From contig JAZRYT010000117.1 in the NCBI GenBank assembly GCA_045600905.1, positions 1 through 20,733 of the forward strand: a stretch of DNA of 20,733 nt. The letters are read 5' to 3'. Numbering within the stretch: position 1 is the stretch's first letter; each line of letters starts with the position of its first letter. The notes beneath the pieces are model-generated. The model was not told the DNA's origin, searched no databases, and saw nothing but the letters and a program-made list of their open reading frames with translations. Origin of the DNA: F23-D06 sp045600905. Its GTDB lineage: Bacteria > Bacteroidota > Bacteroidia > Bacteroidales > WCHB1-69. Below are positions 14,127-20,733 of the stretch, in pieces. Made by a program: the position numbers and the translations under genes.

Positions 14127-14822
14127 ATGGCACAGGAAAAATTTGCGGTTATTGGTGCGGGCCACTTCGGTTTGGCTATTAGTCGCGCCCTCTCTGAAAA
14201 AGGTTTCGAGGTTTTGGTCATTGACTCCAAAATCAGTGTGGTTCAGGATATTGCAGAAGATGTGGCGTATGCTGTTTGCGCAGATGCAACTAACAAACGG
14301 GCCCTGCTTAATGAGAACATCCAGAACTTCGATGCCGTCATCGTCGCTATCGGCAATGACTTCGTCGGACGACTCCTCTGTACCGCGAATCTTCTTGACT
14401 TGGGCGTGAAACGCATCATCTGCCGCGTGATGGGACAAAGCCAACGCACCATCCTCGAAAAAATGGGTGTCACCGAATTCCTTTCTCCCGAAGATGAAGT
14501 CGGCGCACTCCTCGCCGAACGCCTCTCCAATCCCAATATAATCTCCTATCTGCAATTGGCAGATGACTATAAAATCGCTGAAATCATCGCCCCTGTGCGC
14601 CTCATCGGCCTAACACTCGGCGACATCAACTTCCGCGACAACCATAAATTGAGCCTTATCACCATCCGCCGCAACTTTGAAGAGGTGGTGAATGACAAAT
14701 TGGATACCAAACAGCATATCATCGGTGTGCCCGACAATAAAACCGAAATCCAAGAAGGCGATGTTTTTGTACTTTTCGGCAAAGAACACGATATCGATAA
14801 TTTCATCAAGATCAATCTCTAA
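14127..14822 (+). CDS. ktrA: Potassium uptake regulatory subunit, TrkA/KtrA family (RCK)
   Basis: 231 aa from ATG 14127. Peripheral cytoplasmic ring subunit that binds nucleotides and gates the K+ channel subunit. RCK_N Rossmann fold at residues 1 to about 140: IGAGHFG (9-15), acidic Asp33 ending strand 2 (VLVIDSK) for ribose binding, DATNKRALL, and AVIVAIGNDF. RCK_C domain at about 145-231 (EIIAPVRLIGLTLGDINFR, GVPDNKTEIQEGDVFVLFG). A single RCK_N/RCK_C pair indicates the KtrA type rather than the duplicated E. coli TrkA. It overlaps ktrB by 1 nt (TAATG), so the subunits are translated together. The upstream start at 14046 is rejected because the promoter lies within it. Confidence 0.93.
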   Translation: MAQEKFAVIGAGHFGLAISRALSEKGFEVLVIDSKISVVQDIAEDVAYAVCADATNKRALLNENIQNFDAVIVAIGNDFVGRLLCTANLLDLGVKRIICRVMGQSQRTILEKMGVTEFLSPEDEVGALLAERLSNPNIISYLQLADDYKIAEIIAPVRLIGLTLGDINFRDNHKLSLITIRRNFEEVVNDKLDTKQHIIGVPDNKTEIQEGDVFVLFGKEHDIDNFIKINL

Positions 14823-16624
14823 TGTTCTTTGAGAAATCCCATAAGGCCTATTCCAGCAAACAAAAACTGCATATCGTTCAGTACAAGGACAAAGTACATA
14901 CCGTTATGCAGATTTGCAGTGTCTTTGTGTCTATCATCGCCATTGCAAGCATTGTCTGCTATCACGGTCTTTACATCTCTCTACCTATTAAAAACCTGAT
15001 TCGTTGGGTGATTTACGGCAGCTTGTTTTTCTATGTGGCCAAATATTTCACCTTCCTGTTCTACTCGTTGCACCGAAGGGAATTCCTTCGACGGTCGTGG
15101 TTCGAGTTTATAGTTATTATCTTGTTGATAATACAGTTTTTATCGGTTGAGATTTTCAATTTTAAGTTTATTGACAACGATAATTTTGAAAACTATTATC
15201 TGCTGTTTGTACAGTTTTATTTTCTGATAATGGTACTTATAGAGCTGGCCAAGGTGAGCAGCTCTTTAGGCAAATATAACCTTAGTCCGCCCATTTTGAT
15301 GGTGGCGTCGTTCCTGTTCCTCATCACTATTGGTACGGTTCTGCTGATGATGCCGCGAATGACGGTGGACGGAATATCTTTCATTGATGCGCTTTTTACG
15401 GCCACCAGTGCCAGCTGCATCACGGGGTTGACCGTGGTCAGCACGTCGGCGTGCTTTACCGTCAAAGGCCAGATTGTCATTATGATACTCATCCAGCTGG
15501 GTGGTATGAGCATCCTTTCCTTTGCAACGTTTTTCACCACGTTCCTGTCGCGCTCGTCGGTGGGCTTGCGCTACCAGTACCTCGTGCGTGATATGATGTC
15601 AGCAAACCAACTGTCAGAATCCTTTTCCCTGTTGCGTAGCATCGTGCTGACAACTGTGATTATCGAACTGTCGGGCGCCGCCCTGCTGTATGCCTATTGG
15701 AATACAACGGGATTCTTTGTGTCCAATGGCGAAAATGTCTTTTATTCGCTGTTTTATACGATATCGGCCTTCAACAACGGCGGTTTCGTGCTGATAGACA
15801 AGAGTCTCCTCGAATTAGGCACGGACCAAAGTTATTTCCCGCAAACCATTATTATGGTATTGGTCTTCTTGGGTGGTATCGGTTTCCTGACAATTCGCGA
15901 CTTCTTCAGCGTTCGCTATATTAAAGAACGAAACAAATATCCTTGGAAAAGTCTGATGCCTCAAACCAAAATCGTGCTGATTACCACGTTAGGTCTCATC
16001 ATTATTGCCTCAGTCTTGTTTTTCTTTATTGAAAACGGTCGTTCCCTAAGTGGACGCCATGGCTTTGTGGATAAGGTTTTTACTTCTGTTTTCCAAATTG
16101 TCACGTGTAGAACTTCCGGTTTTACCATCTTGGATTTGAATTCAATGGCGCTGCCGTCCATAATACTGATTGTCTTCCTGATGTTCGTGGGCGGTTCCCC
16201 CGGTTCCACTGCCGGCGGCGTGAAAACTACTACCTTCTTTGTGATGGTGAAATCCGTATTGGCTACGATCCAGGGAAAGAAAAGTATTGAATTTCAACAT
16301 AAAACCATCTCCTTCGAGTTGGTTGATAAAGCCAATTCCATCGTGACGATGACCTTCACATTCATCATCGTTTCCTGTTTTATGCTGACGCTCGTGCAGC
16401 CGGATGCCACCCTGAAAGATGCTATATTTGAAACTACTTCCGCATTTACTACTTGCGGGCTCTCTTCCGGTATTTGCGCGGAATGGAATACGTTGGCCAA
16501 AATCATCCTTATCATCAATATGTACATCGGAAGAATCGGCACGCTGACGCTGGCATTCGCACTCACCAAGCACAAAAAGGAATCCAAACACGCCTATCCC
16601 GATTTGTATATGATGGTTGGATAA
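14822..16624 (+). CDS. ktrB: Potassium uptake channel subunit, TrkH/KtrB family, with N-terminal membrane extension
   Basis: 600 aa polytopic inner-membrane protein. The four filter loops of the SKT family are visible: SCITGLTVVS (about 198-207), FNNGGFVL (about 316-323), CRTSGFT (about 428-434) and TTCGLSSG (about 542-549). Each has the conserved Gly that forms the K+ filter, so a functional pore is expected. KtrB proteins are usually about 450 aa. Here the core starts near residue 155 (LSPPILMVASFLFLITIGTVLLMMPRMT). About 150 residues precede it, with roughly four hydrophobic helices (about 29-48, 57-80, 93-112, 126-146) and a basic segment RREFLRRSWFEF. Partner is the RCK protein just upstream. 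It could be named trkH in other annotations. Confidence 0.93.
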   Translation: MFFEKSHKAYSSKQKLHIVQYKDKVHTVMQICSVFVSIIAIASIVCYHGLYISLPIKNLIRWVIYGSLFFYVAKYFTFLFYSLHRREFLRRSWFEFIVIILLIIQFLSVEIFNFKFIDNDNFENYYLLFVQFYFLIMVLIELAKVSSSLGKYNLSPPILMVASFLFLITIGTVLLMMPRMTVDGISFIDALFTATSASCITGLTVVSTSACFTVKGQIVIMILIQLGGMSILSFATFFTTFLSRSSVGLRYQYLVRDMMSANQLSESFSLLRSIVLTTVIIELSGAALLYAYWNTTGFFVSNGENVFYSLFYTISAFNNGGFVLIDKSLLELGTDQSYFPQTIIMVLVFLGGIGFLTIRDFFSVRYIKERNKYPWKSLMPQTKIVLITTLGLIIIASVLFFFIENGRSLSGRHGFVDKVFTSVFQIVTCRTSGFTILDLNSMALPSIILIVFLMFVGGSPGSTAGGVKTTTFFVMVKSVLATIQGKKSIEFQHKTISFELVDKANSIVTMTFTFIIVSCFMLTLVQPDATLKDAIFETTSAFTTCGLSSGICAEWNTLAKIILIINMYIGRIGTLTLAFALTKHKKESKHAYPDLYMMVG

Positions 16625-16653
16625 AATCAATAATTGACTGAATGAAAAATTAT

Positions 16654-16661
16654 TATCTTTG
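16654..16661 (+). promoter_or_regulatory. -7 element of the OmpA-like/TPR lipoprotein gene
   Basis: TATCTTTG matches TAnnTTTG; TTG at 16634-16636 is a possible -33 with 17-bp spacing. The leader to the ATG at 16714 is about 45 nt and AT-rich. Confidence 0.6.
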
Positions 16662-16713
16662 CGCGTTTTTGATAAAAAAATAAAATAATTATAAATCAAT
16701 AAATTACATAAAA

Positions 16714-18540
16714 ATGAGAAGATTTTACGCTTTAGGATTAATTGCTTTGACTGCCGCTTTGTTATGCGGTTGCGGACTTGGCAAAATGGTGTCCAAATAT
16801 CCCGAAGTTACCATCACAATGGATAACCCGGATTTGGAAAACAAAGGTGGTGAGGTTTCCTATACGATTCAGGGAACTATTCCTCCCAAATATATGAAGA
16901 AGAAGGCAACGATGACGTTGACACCCAGCTTGAAAGTGGATGGTGTCAATCTGCCCTCATTCGTTACCATCAATCTTAAAGGCGAAAAAGCTGCCGGCGA
17001 AGGTAAGACTATCAGCTACAAAAACGGTGGCACTTTCACACAATCAGGCACTTTCAAATTCGATGATTCCTACGAAACTGCTGAAATCGTAGTTCCCGCT
17101 ACTGCTCAGTTGAAGAAGAAATCTGCTGTTTTAAGTCCCGAAAAGAGTGTCGGCGAAGGTATTGCCAACACCTCTTCCCGTATCGGTCTGCAACCGAACT
17201 TGTCTTATAATGCCAACCAAGGTGGAAATTTCCTCCATTCACCGCATCATTTCACGCCTGAGTTCATCGGCAAAACGGCTATCATCTATTTCGATCTTAA
17301 CAGCTCGGCTATGAATTGGAGCAACAAGAATAACAAGTCACAAGCCGCCAAAGATTCCATCAAGGCTTTTGTTGAATTCTTGAACCAGGGCAATATCATC
17401 GACCGCGTGGTGATTTCCGGTTGGGCTTCTCCCGAAGGTGAGGAAAGCAATAACCAAGGTCTTTCCGAAAGACGTTTCGACCAGGGTAAAAAATGGTTCC
17501 AAGACCAATACAACAAATATTTGAAAGATTATGCCAAGAAGAACAAAATCAAAATGAAAGATCTTCAAATGCCTTCTTTCGAATATGTGAATAATGCCAA
17601 GGGCGAAGACTGGGACGGTTTTGAAGCAGCTGTCGAAAAATCCAATATGGCACAGAAAAACCAAATCCTCAATGTGGTGAAATCCCAGGCTAACAACGAT
17701 ATGCGCGAACAGAAGATTCGTGAAATGACGGACATCTATCCTGAAATCGCTGACGCTATTCTTCCTCCGTTGCGCCGTGCCGAAATGCAACTCATCTGCA
17801 AAAAACACGAATCCTACACCGACGCAGAACTCATCAGCAAGGTGAAATCTTCTCCGAAAGACTTCTCCGTTAATGAACGCCTCTATGCTGCTTCCGTGTG
17901 CACAACAAAAGCTGACAAGGAAGCAATTTATAAAGCCCTCATCAATGATAAGGAAACTGAAGGCGACTGGCGCGCCTACAACGACCTCGGCGTGCTCAGC
18001 TTGAACGAATACTATCAAAACGGCAATGCCCAAGACCTCGAAGACGCTGTCAGCTATTTGAACAAAGCCGCTGCTATTTCTCCTAATAACGGTATCGTTC
18101 TCAACAACCTCGCATTGGCTCAATTCCTCCAAGGCAACTATGCCGATGCCAGAACTTCTTTCCAAAATTCCAGCGAAGCTTCCGTTGATCCTGTCAACCA
18201 GGATTACGTGATGGGTATGTACAGCATCATTGATGGTGACTACACGAAAGCTGTTCAAATGATGAACAATAAGAGCTGCGACTATAACACCGCATTGGTT
18301 CAATTACTCAATAAGGATTACGCAGCCGCTAAAACAACACTCGAGTGCATTACGAACGTGGATGCCAAAACCGCCTATCTGAAAGCCGTTCTCGCTGCTC
18401 GTATGAAAGATGAAAACAGCGTTTATGCAAATCTCGCAACCGCTATCGAAAAAGACGCTTCCTATAAGAAAACAGCTAAAAGAGATGCCGAATTCAAAAG
18501 ATATCGTCACTCCGACGCTTTCAAAAATCTGGTGAAATAG
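16714..18540 (+). CDS. Outer-membrane lipoprotein with OmpA-like and TPR regions
   Basis: 608 aa. It starts MRRFYALGLIALTAALLCGC; the hydrophobic signal and Cys18/Cys20 indicate lipoprotein processing, with Cys20 (LCGC) most likely lipidated. Residues about 25-150 form a beta-rich region with no clear family (YPEVTITMDNPDLENKGGEV). Residues about 185-270 resemble an OmpA C-terminal peptidoglycan-binding domain: IIYFDLNSSAMNW, then VVISGWASPEGEESNNQGLSERR. A Lys-rich insert interrupts the rest of that domain. Residues about 385-600 hold TPR-like helical repeats (DWRAYNDLGVLSLNEYY, NGIVLNNLALAQFLQGNYADAR). Probably an envelope-anchoring or assembly scaffold; the exact role is not recognised. 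Own promoter, apparently monocistronic. Confidence 0.85.
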   Translation: MRRFYALGLIALTAALLCGCGLGKMVSKYPEVTITMDNPDLENKGGEVSYTIQGTIPPKYMKKKATMTLTPSLKVDGVNLPSFVTINLKGEKAAGEGKTISYKNGGTFTQSGTFKFDDSYETAEIVVPATAQLKKKSAVLSPEKSVGEGIANTSSRIGLQPNLSYNANQGGNFLHSPHHFTPEFIGKTAIIYFDLNSSAMNWSNKNNKSQAAKDSIKAFVEFLNQGNIIDRVVISGWASPEGEESNNQGLSERRFDQGKKWFQDQYNKYLKDYAKKNKIKMKDLQMPSFEYVNNAKGEDWDGFEAAVEKSNMAQKNQILNVVKSQANNDMREQKIREMTDIYPEIADAILPPLRRAEMQLICKKHESYTDAELISKVKSSPKDFSVNERLYAASVCTTKADKEAIYKALINDKETEGDWRAYNDLGVLSLNEYYQNGNAQDLEDAVSYLNKAAAISPNNGIVLNNLALAQFLQGNYADARTSFQNSSEASVDPVNQDYVMGMYSIIDGDYTKAVQMMNNKSCDYNTALVQLLNKDYAAAKTTLECITNVDAKTAYLKAVLAARMKDENSVYANLATAIEKDASYKKTAKRDAEFKRYRHSDAFKNLVK

Positions 18541-18553
18541 TGATTTCCGAGCA

Positions 18554-18567
18554 GTGAGCTGTGAATC
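18554..18567. repeat. Two GTGAnnn heptamers after the lipoprotein gene
   Basis: GTGAGCT and GTGAATC in phase, 14 bp after the stop codon. Only two units, so on its own this would not stand out; it is listed because the same units follow dnaJ and purC. The rest of the 163-bp gap to the HAD gene shows no clear terminator or consensus promoter. Confidence 0.35.
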
Positions 18568-18703
18568 GATACATTAGGTTCTTGTGCTCGCTATGATATT
18601 TTGAATATAAGCTTTGGCTTAAAAGATTAATATAGGATAAAGGTGGTTTGCTAAAGATAATCCTTTTGCAAGCTGCCTTTTCCCATTTTTTAAATCCTTG
18701 AAA

Positions 18704-19573
18704 ATGACAGAAAACCGAAATATGGCTATTGCGTACGATTTTGATGGTACGTTAGCACCGGGCAATATGCAGGAGTACAACTTCATCCCGGATTTGAATA
18801 TGGACAAAGGCGCGTTTTGGGAAGAGGCCAATGAGCTGGCTAAAACGCACGATATGGACGAGGTGCTCGCCTATATGCACCTGATGCTTATCAAGGCCAA
18901 AGAGAAAAACATTCCCATTCGCGAAGAGGTCTTTATGAAATATGGGGAGAAAATCACTTTCTTCCCTGGCGTTGAAACCTATTTCGAGCGTGTCAACGCG
19001 TATGCGGCCTCCAAGAACATCCATTTGGAGCACTTCATCATATCATCGGGCTTACGTGAATTTGTGAAAGGTACCGCAATAGGTAAGTGCTTCAAAGCCA
19101 TCTATGCTTCCGGTTTCCAGTATGATGATAACGGCTGTGCCTGCTGGCCCGCTTTGGTGGTCAACTATACTAACAAAACGCAGTTTCTGTTCCGCATCAA
19201 CAAAGGTATCTATAACTCGTATGATAACACGCTCATAAACAAGTCTATGCCCGAAGATGAGCGTGCCGTTCCTTTCTCCAATCTCATTTACATCGGTGAT
19301 GGAGAAACGGATGTGCCCGCAATGAAGATGGTGAATCTTTACGGAGGCACGACTATCGCGGTTTATAACCCGAAATCCGTGGCCACGGCCCACCGCCCAA
19401 AGTCCTCAAAAGAGATTTGCCTCGACCTTATCCGTCACAATCGCGCCGACTACATTGCGCCCACCAATTACACAGAAGGCGGCGAACTTGACGTGATGCT
19501 CCATAAAATCATTGACAAAATCGCTATGGAGCAGGATTTGTTGGGAATCAAGTATAAAGAGGTGAACAAATAA
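18704..19573 (+). CDS. HAD-superfamily phosphatase (HAD-IB-like)
   Basis: 289 aa from ATG 18704; a TTG two codons upstream is in frame but unnecessary. Cytoplasmic haloacid-dehalogenase fold enzyme. Motif I DFDGTLAPG carries the nucleophile Asp12 and acid Asp14. Motif II Ser is in FIISSGL (about 111-117). Motif III/IV is YIGDGETDVPAM with Asp199 and Asp203. A helical cap of about 80 residues lies between motifs I and II (FWEEANELAKTHDMDEV), the arrangement of phosphoserine-phosphatase-like HADs. All catalytic residues are intact, so it should be active on a phosphomonoester; the substrate cannot be told. Neighbours give no pathway hint. Confidence 0.88.
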   Translation: MTENRNMAIAYDFDGTLAPGNMQEYNFIPDLNMDKGAFWEEANELAKTHDMDEVLAYMHLMLIKAKEKNIPIREEVFMKYGEKITFFPGVETYFERVNAYAASKNIHLEHFIISSGLREFVKGTAIGKCFKAIYASGFQYDDNGCACWPALVVNYTNKTQFLFRINKGIYNSYDNTLINKSMPEDERAVPFSNLIYIGDGETDVPAMKMVNLYGGTTIAVYNPKSVATAHRPKSSKEICLDLIRHNRADYIAPTNYTEGGELDVMLHKIIDKIAMEQDLLGIKYKEVNK

Positions 19574-19580
19574 TAAATAC

Positions 19581-19610
19581 ATTGGAATACATCATAAAAT
19601 TGTATTTTTG
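19581..19610 (+). promoter_or_regulatory. Promoter of the AAA-like ATPase gene
   Basis: ATTG (19581-19584), 18 bp, TATTTTTG (19603-19610): -7 exact and -33 three of four. It lies 24 bp before the ATG at 19635 and 8 bp after the HAD stop codon. Confidence 0.6.
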
Positions 19611-19634
19611 CGCCATTCTTTAAATCAATTAACT

Positions 19635-20733
19635 ATGGGACAGAAATTACCAATTGGCATACAGAATTTTGAGAAACTCAGGATAGACGGTTATTTGTAC
19701 ATAGATAAGACCGCGCTGATTTTTAAAATGGTAACAAGCGGATGCTACTATTTTTTGTCTCGTCCGCGCCGTTTTGGCAAAAGTCTGCTGCTTAGTACTA
19801 TAGAAGCTTATTTTCAAGGCAAGCACGAGCTGTTCGACAGTCTCGCCATCGCCGAGCTGGAAAGCGACTGGATTGAATATCCGATTCTGCATTTGGACTT
19901 AAATACGCGCAACTATTCCGTGAAGGAGAGTCTGGATGCCGAACTGAACAAACATTTGGAATTATGGGAATCCAAATATGGCGATGCTTTTCGTGATCGC
20001 AGTCTTGAAGAACGTTTCACACAAGTGATACGATTGGCCTACGAGAAGACCGGCCGCCAGGTGGTGATCCTGGTGGATGAGTACGACAAGCCGCTGCTGC
20101 AGGCCATCGGCAACGCGGAGCTGCAGGATGCCTACCGCGCCACGCTCAAGGGCTTCTACGGAGCGCTCAAGTCCATGGACGGCTGCATCCGTTTTGCCTT
20201 CCTCACGGGCGTCACCAAGTTTGGCAAGGTCAGCGTGTTCAGCGACTTGAACAATCTGGAAGACCTTTCTATGCTTCCGCAATACTACAACATCTGCGGC
20301 ATTACCGAGCAGGAACTCCGTACGAACTTCAAAGTCGAGGTGGCAGAACTGGCTGATAAATTAGGCAAATCTGTGGAAGAGACCCTCATCGCGCTGCGCG
20401 AGAACTACGACGGCTACCATTTCTGCGAGGAAGAACTTCCAGGTGTGTATAATCCCTTCAGTCTACTTAACGCGCTCAAGAACCAAAAAATCGACTACTA
20501 CTGGTTCGAGACCGGCACGCCGACCTACCTGATGGAATTGCCCAACCAGCACCGTTACGTGCTGCCCGATTTGGAACGCGAGCAACCCCACGCCGACTCG
20601 CTCAACAGCGTCGATATCGCCTCCACCAACCGCATTCCCGTTATTTATCAGAGCGGCTACCTGACCATCAAGGGCTATGATCCGGATTTCAGACTTTACC
20701 GCCTCGGATTTCCGAACAAAGAGGTCAAACAGG
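19635..20733 (+). CDS. AAA-ATPase-like / PD-(D/E)XK nuclease superfamily protein, 3'-truncated by window edge
   Basis: 366 codons are visible; the C-terminal part runs off the window. Starts MGQKLPIGIQNFEKLR. IDKTALI and FLSRPRRFGKSLLLSTI (about 41-57) give the P-loop-like motif PRRFGKS at 44-50. Walker B is VVILVDEYDKPLL (Asp148, Glu149), and FAFLTGVTKFGKVSVFSDLNNLEDLS is the sensor region. Together these identify the AAA-ATPase-like family (Pfam AAA-ATPase_like), usually followed by a PD-(D/E)XK nuclease domain that would lie beyond the edge. These genes occur in many copies per genome in Bacteroidales. Their function is unproven; a role in mobile-element or phage interaction is speculation. 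It has its own promoter. Confidence 0.9.
   Translation, partial: MGQKLPIGIQNFEKLRIDGYLYIDKTALIFKMVTSGCYYFLSRPRRFGKSLLLSTIEAYFQGKHELFDSLAIAELESDWIEYPILHLDLNTRNYSVKESLDAELNKHLELWESKYGDAFRDRSLEERFTQVIRLAYEKTGRQVVILVDEYDKPLLQAIGNAELQDAYRATLKGFYGALKSMDGCIRFAFLTGVTKFGKVSVFSDLNNLEDLSMLPQYYNICGITEQELRTNFKVEVAELADKLGKSVEETLIALRENYDGYHFCEEELPGVYNPFSLLNALKNQKIDYYWFETGTPTYLMELPNQHRYVLPDLEREQPHADSLNSVDIASTNRIPVIYQSGYLTIKGYDPDFRLYRLGFPNKEVKQ

Noticed and set aside
17338..18303. 321-codon minus-strand ORF inside the lipoprotein gene
   Set aside because: It is a frame shadow: the plus-strand gene has a signal peptide, a promoter and recognisable OmpA/TPR regions, and the minus translation has no family features.

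Overview
The window reads as a chromosomal segment of a Bacteroidota bacterium, most likely order Bacteroidales. Three things point there. Promoter-like sites match the Bacteroidetes sigma consensus (TTTG, about 19 bp, TAnnTTTG) upstream of many genes. A large secreted gingipain-type C25 peptidase carries a C-terminal type IX secretion sorting domain. A PD-(D/E)XK/AAA-like ATPase of a type heavily expanded in Bacteroidales is also present. Most genes are conserved housekeeping genes; the unusual material lies mainly in the intergenic DNA.

Layout. 1-638 (minus) is the start of a RhuM-family gene cut by the window edge. It is divergent from acetate kinase ackA (981-2180), which has a matching promoter and a strong terminator. 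grpE (2451-3074) and dnaJ (3223-4413) form a chaperone pair. A bidirectional terminator separates dnaJ from a convergent outer-membrane-barrel-like gene (4589-5197, minus). 5198-6044 has no clear full-size gene. It holds a 47-codon ORF that may be a gene remnant, a structured region that may be a small RNA gene, and a compound inverted repeat. A tightly coupled minus-strand unit follows: C25 peptidase (start 10460), surE and a small membrane protein, joined by 1-nt and 17-nt overlaps.

10.6-14 kb is a nucleotide/one-carbon cluster: purC and 5-formyltetrahydrofolate cyclo-ligase on plus, convergent with purB-upp on minus. purB shares a divergent promoter region with a potassium uptake pair (ktrA-ktrB type, 1-nt overlap). 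Then come an OmpA-like/TPR lipoprotein, a HAD phosphatase, and an AAA-like ATPase/nuclease gene running off the right edge.

The intergenic DNA holds at least three repeat families. One is a 29-bp palindrome (GTAGAGACGGTGC, 3 nt, GCACCGTCTCTAC) in small clusters flanking grpE; one copy supplies the grpE stop codon. The second is short arrays of degenerate heptanucleotides at five or more gene boundaries. The third is a compound ACTGGCT/AGCCAGT element. I found no CRISPR array, tRNA, rRNA, insertion sequence or recognisable defence island. The AAA-like ATPase and RhuM genes are the only accessory-type genes, and both are cut by the window edges.
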